Below, piece by piece: positions 1-8,398 of a DNA stretch of 64,000 nucleotides. The notes under the pieces are model-generated. The model was not told the origin of the DNA. It searched no databases and saw only the letters and a program-made list of their open reading frames with translations. A program made the position numbers and the translations under genes. Source of the stretch: Allohoeflea poritis (GTDB lineage: Bacteria > Pseudomonadota > Alphaproteobacteria > Rhizobiales > Rhizobiaceae); assembly GCF_027889715.1 (NCBI RefSeq), contig NZ_JAPJZH010000003.1, forward strand, positions 372,001-436,000, written 5' to 3'. Position 1 is the stretch's first letter. The number at the start of each line of letters is the position of its first letter.

Positions 1-47
1 AAATAAGCACCGCTCCGGGTGCGTTGCGGATCATTGGGAGTATCGAG

Positions 48-1322
48 GTGGACGACAGGTCTTATCAGTCTGCGGCTTCGGCCGACGAGGCGGACGGGAG
101 CGCCGAAGGTGTGCTTTCGGGGATCAAGGTTCTGGACCTCTCACGGGTTGTCGCCGGGCCGCTCGCCGGCCAGACCTTGGCAGATCTGGGCGCCGATGTG
201 ATCAAGATCGAACGGGTCGGAGATGGCGACGATCTCAGAACACTGGGGCCGCCCTGGGTCACGTCTCCAACGACCGACCTGGAACAGTCGACCTATTTCC
301 AGACAGTCAATCGCGGCAAGCATTCTCTGACCCTGGACTTTTCCCAGCCGGAAGGCGCGGAAATCCTCAGGGAACTGGCCAAGGAAGCGGATGTCCTCAT
401 CGAGAATTTCCGAACCGGGACCCTGGATCGTTACGGGTTGGGCTACGGTGACCTGAAGGCCATCAACCCCGGGCTCATTTTTTGCTCGATCACCGGCTTC
501 GGACAAAGCGGACCCTATGCGGACCGGTCCGGCTATGACTATCTGGTGCAGGCGATGGGAGGTCAAATGGCGGTGACCGGACTGCCCGAGGGGATGACCG
601 GCGCCGGCCCGATGCGGGTCGGCGTTCCGATCGCCGATATCACGGCCGGCAACAATGCGGTCATCGGCATTCTGTCCGCCCTGCTGCATCGTGAAAAATC
701 CGGAACCGGCCAGCACATCGATATCGCTCTGCTGGATTCGCAGGTCGCCCTCCTTCTGAATTCCCTTTCCGCCTGGTTGAACGCTCGCGCTCCCCTGCCG
801 CGCACCGGCAATGATCATCCGACGGCGGTTCCCAACGGCGTCTTCGCGGTAAAGGACGGCCATATCCTGATCGCCACCTTCAATGACCGGGAATTTGCGA
901 GACTGGCCGAGGTGCTGGAGCACCCGGAATGGGCGACGGATCCGAAATATGCGCGTTCCCGGGATCGGCTCGCGAACCGGAGGGAGTTGACCCGCGACAT
1001 GACGGAGGCATTGTCGCACCACGACAAGCAGCATTGGATGAACGCGATCAACAACGCCAAGGTCTCGTGCGGACCGATAAACGACATGGGCGACATCGAG
1101 CGTGATGAACAGCTGTTCGAGCGGGGCATGTTCGTGACCCTTGAGCACCCGGTCATGGGTGAGGTGCGCGTGGTGGGAAGCCCGCTCAAGTTTTCCGACA
1201 CACCGGTGATCTATCCCAAGGCTCCACCGCTTGCCGGCGAAGATACAGAAACCATTCTCAAGGAACGCCTGACCCTGACCGATCAGGACATCCAGGGCCT
1301 GCGTGCAAAGAAAGTCGTCTGA
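48..1322 (+). CDS. CaiB/BaiF family CoA-transferase
   Basis: Class III CoA-transferase, moving CoA between an acyl-CoA and a free acid in the cytoplasm. The N-terminal family block (SGIKVLDLSRVVAGPLAG), the DLGADVIKIE segment and the GYDYLVQAMGG segment are all visible. The Asp of GYDY (about residue 172 counted from the TTG at 24) fits the family's catalytic aspartate. Length of about 425-430 residues is normal. I chose the GTG at 48 because GGGAG sits 7 nt upstream. A TTG at 24 is also in frame, and the frame stays open to the window edge, so an earlier start cannot be excluded. It is followed after 9 nt by the DUF35 gene, so it is probably the first visible gene of a + strand operon. The acyl substrate cannot be told. 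Confidence 0.88.
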   Translation: MDDRSYQSAASADEADGSAEGVLSGIKVLDLSRVVAGPLAGQTLADLGADVIKIERVGDGDDLRTLGPPWVTSPTTDLEQSTYFQTVNRGKHSLTLDFSQPEGAEILRELAKEADVLIENFRTGTLDRYGLGYGDLKAINPGLIFCSITGFGQSGPYADRSGYDYLVQAMGGQMAVTGLPEGMTGAGPMRVGVPIADITAGNNAVIGILSALLHREKSGTGQHIDIALLDSQVALLLNSLSAWLNARAPLPRTGNDHPTAVPNGVFAVKDGHILIATFNDREFARLAEVLEHPEWATDPKYARSRDRLANRRELTRDMTEALSHHDKQHWMNAINNAKVSCGPINDMGDIERDEQLFERGMFVTLEHPVMGEVRVVGSPLKFSDTPVIYPKAPPLAGEDTETILKERLTLTDQDIQGLRAKKVV

Positions 1323-1331
1323 GGCGGCGCT

Positions 1332-1706
1332 GTGGCAGAAGCGATAAACGATCCGCAGGCCAGGTTCCTGGCGCAGCTCTCACAGGGCCGCTTCATGCTG
1401 CAACGCGACCCGCTATCGGATCGCGCGGTGTTTCCGCCGCGGCTGCGCGCACCCGGTCACGGCGGAACGCTGACCGACTTTTTCCCGGTATCCGGGCGCG
1501 GCATTGTGTATTCGGTGACCGTTCAACCGAAGAGGCCTCCGGATCCGGACAGGGTCATTGTTCTTGTCGACCTTGAAGAAGGTGCGCGGATGCTGTCGCA
1601 CATGCCCAATGCCGATCCGGAGAATGTCGCGATCGGCGACAAGGTCATCGCCCGCATCGTGACGGAAGGCGAGACGCCGATGGTCGTCTTCGATCCCGCA
1701 CCGTGA
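1332..1706 (+). CDS. DUF35 / OB-fold protein lacking the zinc ribbon
   Basis: A 124-residue protein of the DUF35 (OB-fold, acyl-CoA-associated) family. The N-terminal part (about residues 12-42) keeps the PPR landmark that normally sits inside a rubredoxin-like zinc ribbon. The protein has no cysteine at all, so no metal site is possible there. The rest is the OB-fold, with a GIVYSVTV strand near residues 57-64. GTG start at 1332. Its stop overlaps the GTG start of the thiolase-like gene by 4 nt, suggesting translational coupling. DUF35 proteins commonly form complexes with thiolase-like enzymes; in steroid side-chain degradation a DUF35 protein partners the Ltp2 aldolase. A similar accessory role here is inference. 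Confidence 0.8.
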   Translation: MAEAINDPQARFLAQLSQGRFMLQRDPLSDRAVFPPRLRAPGHGGTLTDFFPVSGRGIVYSVTVQPKRPPDPDRVIVLVDLEEGARMLSHMPNADPENVAIGDKVIARIVTEGETPMVVFDPAP

Positions 1707-2860
1707 GTTGGCAGGACGCCTTTCCGCGCGGCCGCACGGCGGTCGTGGGCGCCGCCACCTATGGATTGGGCGAATGCCCCGGAGTCTCGTCGCTCGAGAT
1801 GGCAGCCGAGGCGGGCTACCGCGCCCTTGACGATGCGGGGCTCTCCATCGCGGATGTCGACGGGCTGTTCGTGGCGCTGCCGGACGACTATCTCGGCGGG
1901 CTCGCCATGGCGGAATATTTCGGCATCCAGCCGGCCATTGTCGACAACAACCGCCCCGGCGGCTCGGCCTTCCTTTGCCACGCCATCCATGCGGCCCTGG
2001 CGCTGGATGTCGGCCTGATCGACGTCGCGCTGGTCACATACGGATCGAACCAGCGTACGGGAGCCGGAAAACTGGTCGCGGCGCTGACGGCCTCGCCCTA
2101 CGAAGCGCCCCATGGAGCGCGGATGCCGGTCGGCGGATATGCCCTGGCGGCCGCGCGTCACATGCACGATTTCGGTACGACGCGCGAACAGCTCGCCCAT
2201 GTGGCGCTGGCCGCACGCGAATGGGCGAAACTCAATCCGGAGGCATTCCGCCGGGAAAGCGCAACGCTGGACGCGTTTCTGTCGGCCCGCATCGTCTCCT
2301 CACCGCTTTCCGTATCGGACTGCTGCCTTGTCACCGATGGCGCCGCGGCCATTGTCATGACGCGAATGGACAAGGCCCGATCCTGCCGGGCACCGGTGCC
2401 ACTGCTCGGCGGCGCGGCGACGGTGACACACAAGGAAATTGCGGCAATGCCGGACCTGACGACCACTGGCGCGGCCATTTCCGGCCCACGGGCCATGGCC
2501 TGCGCGCGGATTTCCCCGAGCGATGTCGATCTGGTCGCGCTTTACGACGCCTTCACGATCAACACGATCCTGTTTCTGGAGGACCTCGGTTTTTGCCCCA
2601 AGGGTGAAGGCGGACGCTTTGTGGAATCGGGCGCCATTGCCCCCGGCGGTGCCCTGCCCGTCAATACCAATGGCGGCGGGCTGTCATGCAATCATCCCGG
2701 CATGTACGGGCTCTTCACCATGGTCGAGGCCGTTCGCCAACTGCGCGGCGACGCGGGCGACCGGCAAGTTTCAGGCGCCGAGATCGCGGTAAGCCATGGC
2801 AATGGCGGCTTGCTGTCGAGCCAGGCGACGCTGGTTTTCGGGACCGAGGCGACCCTTTGA
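1703..2860 (+). CDS. Thiolase-like (SCP2/Ltp2-type) protein without the nucleophilic Cys
   Basis: A 385-residue thiolase-superfamily protein. The C-terminal signatures are present: NTNGGGLSCNHPG, then the EAVRQLRGDAGDRQV helix and SHGNGG. In the N-terminal half, where biosynthetic and degradative thiolases have the acyl-accepting Cys, this protein reads NNRPGGSAF (residues 82-90) with no Cys at that point. That resembles non-thiolytic family members such as Ltp2-type retro-aldolases rather than a classical acetyl-CoA acetyltransferase. GTG start at 1703 overlaps the DUF35 gene by 4 nt. I infer the two form a complex acting on a CoA-linked intermediate, by C-C cleavage or condensation. The annotation 'acetyl-CoA acetyltransferase' would be a family label only. 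Confidence 0.82.
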   Translation: MSWQDAFPRGRTAVVGAATYGLGECPGVSSLEMAAEAGYRALDDAGLSIADVDGLFVALPDDYLGGLAMAEYFGIQPAIVDNNRPGGSAFLCHAIHAALALDVGLIDVALVTYGSNQRTGAGKLVAALTASPYEAPHGARMPVGGYALAAARHMHDFGTTREQLAHVALAAREWAKLNPEAFRRESATLDAFLSARIVSSPLSVSDCCLVTDGAAAIVMTRMDKARSCRAPVPLLGGAATVTHKEIAAMPDLTTTGAAISGPRAMACARISPSDVDLVALYDAFTINTILFLEDLGFCPKGEGGRFVESGAIAPGGALPVNTNGGGLSCNHPGMYGLFTMVEAVRQLRGDAGDRQVSGAEIAVSHGNGGLLSSQATLVFGTEATL

Positions 2861-2884
2861 AACGCGTTTTGAAAGGAAGACACC

Positions 2885-3439
2885 ATGAACGATGACATAC
2901 TGAAACGGCTCGACCGGCTGGAGAGCCGCAATGCAATCATGGAGATTATCGCGAAGTACTGCAAAGCCTGCGACGACCGCGACATGCCGCTTCTCAGTTC
3001 AATCTTTGCCGAGGATGCCGAGGTCCGCTCTCTGGACGGCATGATGGTCGGCAAGGGACGCGACGAAATCATGCAAATGTACCGCGTGCGCTTTGCGGTG
3101 CTCGATATCTCCGTTCACTGGACCCACGACACGATTATCACGTTCGACGAATCCGATCCGGACCGTGCGACCGGTGAGGTGTTTTGCCATGCCGAAACGC
3201 ATCGCAACGGCGAAACGCTTGTCGGCAGCCTTCGCTACGACGACGAATATCGGCGTGTTGACGGCGTGTGGCAATTCTCCAGCCGCGTCTTGAAGTTCCT
3301 CTATTATGTCCCGGTCGAGGAATATAGCGAGGCGCTCGGCTCGAAGCTGCGCATGCGGGCCTATGGTGACCATCGCCCTTCGGATTATCCCGAGAGCTTC
3401 GATAGCTATAACAACTGGGAACAGCACTTCACCGGCTGA
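2885..3439 (+). CDS. SnoaL-like / NTF2-fold protein
   Basis: A 184-residue protein of the SnoaL/NTF2-like alpha+beta barrel superfamily. The N-terminal helix (RLDRLESRNAIMEIIAKYCKA) is followed by CDDRDMPLLSSIFAEDAEV, the typical start of this fold in ring-hydroxylating-dioxygenase-like and polyketide-cyclase-like members. The ATG at 2885 has AAAGGAAG about 6 nt upstream. It lies 24 nt after the thiolase-like gene, so it is probably the last gene of this + strand operon, facing the EthD gene. Members bind or isomerise hydrophobic or ring substrates, but no specific reaction can be assigned. Confidence 0.78.
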   Translation: MNDDILKRLDRLESRNAIMEIIAKYCKACDDRDMPLLSSIFAEDAEVRSLDGMMVGKGRDEIMQMYRVRFAVLDISVHWTHDTIITFDESDPDRATGEVFCHAETHRNGETLVGSLRYDDEYRRVDGVWQFSSRVLKFLYYVPVEEYSEALGSKLRMRAYGDHRPSDYPESFDSYNNWEQHFTG

Positions 3440-3450
3440 TCCGGCATTCG

Positions 3451-4134
3451 CTACGCGCTGTCCTCCGGCACATCGGCCGGCAGCACCTTGGCCTCGGAAT
3501 AGACGAGGTAAGCGGCTGTCGAAGCGCCGACACCGTCCAGGTGACGCAGGATCGGACCCTCCGGCGACGACAGCTCGTCGAAATTTTGCGCCAGGGGCAA
3601 CTCGGCGAATATGAACCACTCCGGACCGGCCGCGTCACCGGGTTCAGGCGGCTCGTTTGCGGTCTCTTCCGCATGGCAGGGAACCACCGCGCCGATCACC
3701 TCGACGGCCGCGGAAATCTTCTCAACCGGGATGGGATCGGTTGCGCCGTCAGGCCGGCTCAACAGGACGATGATCCGCCTTTGCGACAGTTCGGGCGGGC
3801 CATCCACAAGACGGGACCAATTGCCGATGCGCCCGCCGACAAAGCGGTTTTCATCCTCGCGAAGTTCATCGAGGCGCACCCAGGATTCGATGGTGTTGCG
3901 CAGCGCGCCCGGGTCGCGAAAGGCAATCTCCGCGATGCCGTGAACATCGCGGACCTGCCCGGGGGCGCACCATAATTGTCGCATCACGTGGTTCTGCACA
4001 TACCAGACGAGGCCCGGCAGATCGCGGGCAATTGCCGCATGCGGACCCGACCAATGGGCATGGAAATGGGAAAGGGGCATGTCTGCCCTTGGCATGATAA
4101 GCGTCACCCGCTTGTTTGCCGGTTCCTTTGGCAA
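3451..4134 (-). CDS. EthD domain protein
   Basis: A 227-residue protein whose N-terminal half carries the EthD/dimeric alpha-beta-barrel pattern: RVTLIMPRADMPLSHFHAHW, then GPHAAIARDLPG. The second half looks like a degenerate repeat of the same ferredoxin-like fold, and the length fits a fused pair. The start is TTG at 4134 with no clear Shine-Dalgarno; the VTLIM strand must be included, so the true start cannot be much later. EthD-type proteins accompany degradation of ethers, rings and polyketide-like molecules, usually with an unknown accessory role. It is convergent with the SnoaL-like gene and lies downstream of the NmrA-like gene on the same strand. Confidence 0.72.
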   Translation of the reverse strand: MPKEPANKRVTLIMPRADMPLSHFHAHWSGPHAAIARDLPGLVWYVQNHVMRQLWCAPGQVRDVHGIAEIAFRDPGALRNTIESWVRLDELREDENRFVGGRIGNWSRLVDGPPELSQRRIIVLLSRPDGATDPIPVEKISAAVEVIGAVVPCHAEETANEPPEPGDAAGPEWFIFAELPLAQNFDELSSPEGPILRHLDGVGASTAAYLVYSEAKVLPADVPEDSA

Positions 4135-4212
4135 AGCTTGTCCTCCGCTCGATTTGCCGACGATTTGCGCGGCAGCAACGCAATAGCCGGCCGCCGCCGT
4201 TTCCGGGCGGCT

Positions 4213-5127
4213 TCAGGCCGTGGTTGCCGGAAGGGTCTGCCGTGCGGCCCAGTCTTCCAACGATGTCAATGAGACCGGAAGCGCATCCAGAACCGGCCCC
4301 ATATCAACAAAGAACGGGCGATCCTTTTCGTCGTTGTACCACCGGTACTTCAGGGCCATCTCGCGAGCCAGGACGTCCCGGTCCAGTGTCGCGCTTGACC
4401 GAAACACGTCGGCCATGATCTCGCCGCAGGTCTCCAGGGGCATGGATTTGAATGTCAGCGGCCTTCCCCAGACTTGACCGAGACGGCGGGCAAGGTCCGG
4501 GCCGCGAATGGCCTCCGGCCCGCCGACGGGAAATATGCGGCCGGCAAGCTGCGGCCTTTCCGCGGCCGCGACCATGAGCCTTGCAAGGTCGTCGTGACAA
4601 ATCCAGCAGACATCGAGGGTTTCCCGATGGGGATAGTAAATCATGTTCTCGCGCGCGATCTGCGGCCAGGCCCAGGCCTTGAGCAGATTGTCGAGATAGA
4701 CCACGGGCTGGATGACAATTGCCGGGACACCCGTCGCGAATATACGCCTGCGCATCTCGAGCCGCGCATCCTGTGCGGCGATTCCCATTTCATGGCCGGG
4801 TACCGGCATGCTGGTATTGAAGACGAGTATTTTCACCGTGTCCGACGCGGCGGCCGCCTTCGCGATCACCTCGGCGGCTTCGATTAAAGGGGCGGCTTCC
4901 TGAAAGGAAGTCGAGGGCAGGTTCAGCAAGACCGCGTCCGCCCCGTCCATCGCTGCCCGCAGACTTTCATGCCGACCATAATCCGCCGCGACCCGTTCGA
5001 CGCTGTCCGGCAGGTCCGCCGCCTCCGGGCGTCGGGAGATGGCGACGGCCTGGTGCCCCAGTTCGATCAGGCTGCGCACTTGCGCGATGCCCTGGTCACC
5101 GGTCGCGGAATAGACTGCGACCCTCAT
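4213..5127 (-). CDS. NmrA-like NAD(P)-binding protein
   Basis: A 304-residue atypical short-chain dehydrogenase of the NmrA/isoflavone-reductase-like group. It starts MRVAVYSATGDQGIAQVRSL, a Rossmann strand with a GDQG variant of the GxxGxxG nucleotide-binding loop. There is no obvious YxxxK catalytic pair, so it may be a reductase of the NmrA type or an NAD(P)-sensing regulator. It lies between TRAP transporter 1 (52 nt upstream, same strand) and the EthD gene, which suggests co-transcription with both. The substrate is unknown. Confidence 0.78.
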   Translation of the reverse strand: MRVAVYSATGDQGIAQVRSLIELGHQAVAISRRPEAADLPDSVERVAADYGRHESLRAAMDGADAVLLNLPSTSFQEAAPLIEAAEVIAKAAAASDTVKILVFNTSMPVPGHEMGIAAQDARLEMRRRIFATGVPAIVIQPVVYLDNLLKAWAWPQIARENMIYYPHRETLDVCWICHDDLARLMVAAAERPQLAGRIFPVGGPEAIRGPDLARRLGQVWGRPLTFKSMPLETCGEIMADVFRSSATLDRDVLAREMALKYRWYNDEKDRPFFVDMGPVLDALPVSLTSLEDWAARQTLPATTA

Positions 5128-5179
5128 GAGCCTTCACCGCAGGGTCTCACGCGCTTTATTCGCTCGACCGCAACAGGGC

Positions 5180-6487
5180 TCATATCATCAGGCCCGGCAG
5201 GAACAGGACAATTGCCGGTACGGCAATGATCAGCAGCAGCACGACAATATCCGCCGCAATGAAATATGTTGTGCCTCTGAATATCTGCCCAAGGGTTATC
5301 CCTCGACCGACAATCCCGTTCAGCACAAAAACATTCAAGCCGATCGGTGGCGTTATCATCCCCACTTCAAGCAGCTTGGCGAGGAAAATACCGAACCACA
5401 GCTCGTTCACGCCGAGGGAGGCGGCGACCGGCAACACGATCGGCAAGGTGATGATCATCGCGCCGGTCGGCTCCAGAAACATGCCCAGGATAATGTAGAC
5501 CACCACAACTCCGGCGAGGAAAAGATAGGTGGAGGAGCCCACCGAGGCGATCACATCCGAGATGTAGGCATCGACACCGCTGAGCGCGACGAAACGGGCC
5601 AGCAGATTTGCCCCGATGACGATAAAAAGAAGTGCCGACGTCGTCGTAAAGGCCTCGGTTATGGAAACCCGGAAGCTGTTCCAGGTCAGACGGCGTTGCG
5701 CGGCGGCTATGAGCGCGCAGAGCGACGCGCCCACCGCGCCCGCCTCGGTCGGGGTGAACAGGCCGGCGAACAGCCCGCCGAAAACAAGAACCGCCAGCAG
5801 CAGCACCGGAGACACCTTGCGCAGCGAGCGGAACCGTTCGGCCAAAGTGAATTTATCGTCCGAGCGCGGCGCGACCCCGGGTTTGGCGCTGGCCCACAGG
5901 ATGACCAGCACGACATAGGCCAGCGCCGACAACAGCCCCACCCCTGCGCCTCCGATGAAAAGCTGGTTGATGGGAACCTCGGCGATGACGCCATAAAGGA
6001 TCAGCAGAATGCTCGGGGGAATGAGCGCCCCGATCGTTCCGGCCGCGGCAACGGTGCCGGTGGCAAGCCTCGGGTCGTAACCGTGGCGCAGCATTTCCGG
6101 CACCGCGATGCGCCCCATGGCGGCGGCCGTCGCGACCGACGAGCCAGTCACCGCGGCAAATCCGGAGGCACCGAATATGCTCGCAACCGCGAGCCCCCCG
6201 GGCAATCGCGAAAGCCAGACCCGCGCTGCGGCAAACAGCCCCGCCGTTATCCCCGTATGGTAAGCCAGATAACCCATCAGCAGGAACATCGGGACCGAAC
6301 TCAATTCCCAGCTTGCGGCGAAGTTGAAAGGAATGATCTTCAACGCTCCGAGGGCCGGACGCCATCCGAACATTGCGTATATTCCGACAAACGGCACAGT
6401 AAACAGAGCAATGGCGATGGGCACTCGAAGCCCGATCATGATCAGCAGAACGACGATTCCTGCCAACCCGATTTCAACTTCGCTCAT
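5180..6487 (-). CDS. TRAP transporter 1, large permease (DctM type)
   Basis: A 435-residue inner-membrane protein of the TRAP DctM family. It has about a dozen hydrophobic segments and family landmarks such as FGASGFAAVTGSSVATAAAMG, GTIGALIPPSILLILYG, FTPTEAGAVGA and MITPPIGLNVFVLNG. It forms the ion-coupled transport channel. The start codon at 6487 overlaps the stop of the small permease gene by 4 nt, so the two are translationally coupled. The solute-binding protein gene of the same system lies upstream. Neighbouring CoA-transferase and thiolase-like genes suggest an organic acid substrate, but this is inference. Confidence 0.92.
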   Translation of the reverse strand: MSEVEIGLAGIVVLLIMIGLRVPIAIALFTVPFVGIYAMFGWRPALGALKIIPFNFAASWELSSVPMFLLMGYLAYHTGITAGLFAAARVWLSRLPGGLAVASIFGASGFAAVTGSSVATAAAMGRIAVPEMLRHGYDPRLATGTVAAAGTIGALIPPSILLILYGVIAEVPINQLFIGGAGVGLLSALAYVVLVILWASAKPGVAPRSDDKFTLAERFRSLRKVSPVLLLAVLVFGGLFAGLFTPTEAGAVGASLCALIAAAQRRLTWNSFRVSITEAFTTTSALLFIVIGANLLARFVALSGVDAYISDVIASVGSSTYLFLAGVVVVYIILGMFLEPTGAMIITLPIVLPVAASLGVNELWFGIFLAKLLEVGMITPPIGLNVFVLNGIVGRGITLGQIFRGTTYFIAADIVVLLLIIAVPAIVLFLPGLMI

Positions 6488-7035
6488 TCATTTACTCCGC
6501 TATTGGCACCCAGGATACCGAGGATGTTCTTCCCTTCCCTCAGAACATTGCTTCTGATGGTGTAGGCAACAAATTTGAACAGGAACAAGAGTGTCAGGAT
6601 CCCATAACCGATCGGAGCGGCAAACCTGATTGGCCATGTCAGAACTTTCATGCCCCGCTCCATCTTGAATGCACCGATATGGAACTTGTCCACGGCCTCC
6701 AGCCAGGTTGCGTATGTCAGCAAGGCGCATACCGTGAAGCACAGCAGAAAGGTCCAGCCGAAAATATGCGTTTGTCCGCGCTGCGGAAGGAATTGTGTCA
6801 GCACATCTGCCGAAACGTGGTTTTCCAGTCGCTCCACGAAGGCAAGCGGCAGGAAAGTAACGAGCGGCATGTAGTAGTTGGAGACGATGATCAGTGTCCC
6901 CGGCAGCGGCCGGTTGAACAGGATGTCCAGGACAACATCCAGCGTGACGTGAAGCATCATCAGCACCACCGCGCAGGCGGCGAGGAAACCAAGGGCAAGG
7001 ATGACCCTGTCAATGATATTCAGAACCGGTTTCAT
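6484..7035 (-). CDS. TRAP transporter 1, small permease (DctQ type)
   Basis: A 183-residue membrane protein with four predicted hydrophobic segments, typical of DctQ small TRAP subunits. Features include the MLHVTLDVVLDILFNRPLPGT segment and an N-terminal helix after KPVLNIIDRVI. It pairs with the adjacent large permease, with which it overlaps by 4 nt. A 190-nt gap containing a stem-loop separates it from the upstream binding-protein gene. Confidence 0.88.
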   Translation of the reverse strand: MKPVLNIIDRVILALGFLAACAVVLMMLHVTLDVVLDILFNRPLPGTLIIVSNYYMPLVTFLPLAFVERLENHVSADVLTQFLPQRGQTHIFGWTFLLCFTVCALLTYATWLEAVDKFHIGAFKMERGMKVLTWPIRFAAPIGYGILTLLFLFKFVAYTIRSNVLREGKNILGILGANSGVNE

Positions 7036-7183
7036 GGTAGGTATTCATCTCCCCAGCCATTGATCGATGCAGGTCAACGCACCCATCGAGGCGGCTGCGC
7101 CTATGATCGGCGGTCAATGCCGTTTGATTTGTCCCGGTCGACCGGGTCGACCTCTTTTACCAGTTTTCCAGGGCTGCAGGAGA

Positions 7184-7214
7184 GGGATGCCCCGGGGAGA
7201 AGAACGGGGCACCC
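7184..7214 (-). promoter_or_regulatory. Stem-loop between dctP1 and dctQ1
   Basis: On the - strand, GGGTGCCCCG (7205-7214) pairs with CGGGGCATCCC (7184-7194) around a 10-nt loop; one bulged base is needed. It begins 11 nt after the dctP stop codon and is not followed by a T run. It therefore looks more like a stabilising or processing hairpin, which would give more binding protein than permease, than a full terminator. Confidence 0.45.
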
Positions 7215-7225
7215 GATGTCTTTAC

Positions 7226-8398
7226 TCAATCGATTCCGTAACTGGAGACATCGACCTTGGAATGCACTTCGTCGATATAGAGATTGGCGAAGGCATCGAC
7301 ATCCATTTCGTCGATCTGGTTGGTGAGGCCTTTCCACTTCTCGATCAGCTCGGATATCAGCGCGATTTTCTCGTCAACGCCGTCGATGCCGTATTGGTCG
7401 ACAAATTGATTGCGCACGACGGCGGTGTCCTGCTTTGCGAACTCGCCGATCTTCGCACGGTCCTCGGCCGAGGTGTTGAATACGGTCTTGCCTGCGTCCT
7501 TGAATGTCTTGAGGCTGGACGCATTGAGGTTCTTGACCGTAACCCAGCTGCTTGCGGATGTCTTGGCAGCCGCATTCAGAACTGCACGCCGCTGCTCGTC
7601 CGTCATGCCCTTCCACGTATCGCGGTTCATGTTGGCTATGCCGATTCCCGAGAACATGTTGCCGGGCAACAGATGGCTGTAGAAATCCGCGACTTCCATC
7701 AGTCGCAGACCGGTCAGGGTTTCCGGAGGCACCGTGGAACAATCCACATTTCCTGTGTTGAGAGCGTCGTAGATCTCATTGCCGGAGAGCGATACCTGAG
7801 TGCCGCCGAAATATTCGACGAACCGCGAGACATCGGCCGCGCCGGTGCGCACCTTTTTGCCCGCTATGTCTTCGATGGTTTCAACCGGCTTGTTGCATAC
7901 CAGGCCGTAATCCACCGCCACACCGCCGCTGAGGAAAACCGTGTTGAACCCCTCGAGCTGCTTCAGGCAATCGGGGCAGTTCAGCATGACATATTCCATC
8001 GACGCGCCAAGCATTGCCGGGCCGGGCCACTTGGCCTCCGAACCGGTCGATGCCAGCCACGAAAGACTCGCCGGGAGGTTCAGCTCCGAGAACTCGGCCG
8101 GGAAATAGGGGAAGAGAGAAAAGCCGAAATCGGCCAACCCGTCCCGGATCCCGCCAGGTATCTCATTCAGTCCGAGCAAAGACAGCGCATAGACCTTGAC
8201 GTCCACGTCGCTGGTGCGTGCAAGCTCCTCAGAGAAAAACACCGCGTTGTCGTAATTGTAGCTGCTTTCCGGCAGGCCGACCGCATAACGCAACTCCTGC
8301 GCACTCGCCGTTGTGCCGCCGATTGCGCCGAGAACCACTCCCGCCAGGATCGACCTCTTCAGATGCGATGCTAACCCGATTTTACGCGTTGATTTCAT
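7226..8398 (-). CDS. TRAP transporter 1, solute-binding protein (DctP type)
   Basis: A 390-residue periplasmic binding protein. The N-terminal region has positive residues, then the hydrophobic LAGVVLGAIGGTTASAQ ending in an A-x-A cleavage site near residue 33. The mature protein follows the DctP pattern, with a GKKVRTGAADVSRFVEYFGGTQVSLSGNEIYDALNTGNVD block, the usual ligand-site region. AAGGAGG lies 6 nt before the ATG. It is the first gene of the TRAP 1 operon and is divergent from the large gap before the argE-like gene. The ligand is unknown. Confidence 0.9.
   Translation of the reverse strand: MKSTRKIGLASHLKRSILAGVVLGAIGGTTASAQELRYAVGLPESSYNYDNAVFFSEELARTSDVDVKVYALSLLGLNEIPGGIRDGLADFGFSLFPYFPAEFSELNLPASLSWLASTGSEAKWPGPAMLGASMEYVMLNCPDCLKQLEGFNTVFLSGGVAVDYGLVCNKPVETIEDIAGKKVRTGAADVSRFVEYFGGTQVSLSGNEIYDALNTGNVDCSTVPPETLTGLRLMEVADFYSHLLPGNMFSGIGIANMNRDTWKGMTDEQRRAVLNAAAKTSASSWVTVKNLNASSLKTFKDAGKTVFNTSAEDRAKIGEFAKQDTAVVRNQFVDQYGIDGVDEKIALISELIEKWKGLTNQIDEMDVDAFANLYIDEVHSKVDVSSYGID

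Noticed and set aside
5126-6565. Long open frame on + (479 codons) opposite TRAP 1 dctM
   Set aside because: It is exactly antisense to a clear DctM gene; the product is rich in Arg/Gln/His with no family or hydrophobic core, as expected of a high-GC shadow frame.
7067-8374. 435-codon + frame opposite TRAP 1 dctP
   Set aside because: Antisense shadow of a gene with signal peptide and good ribosome binding site; no family features.
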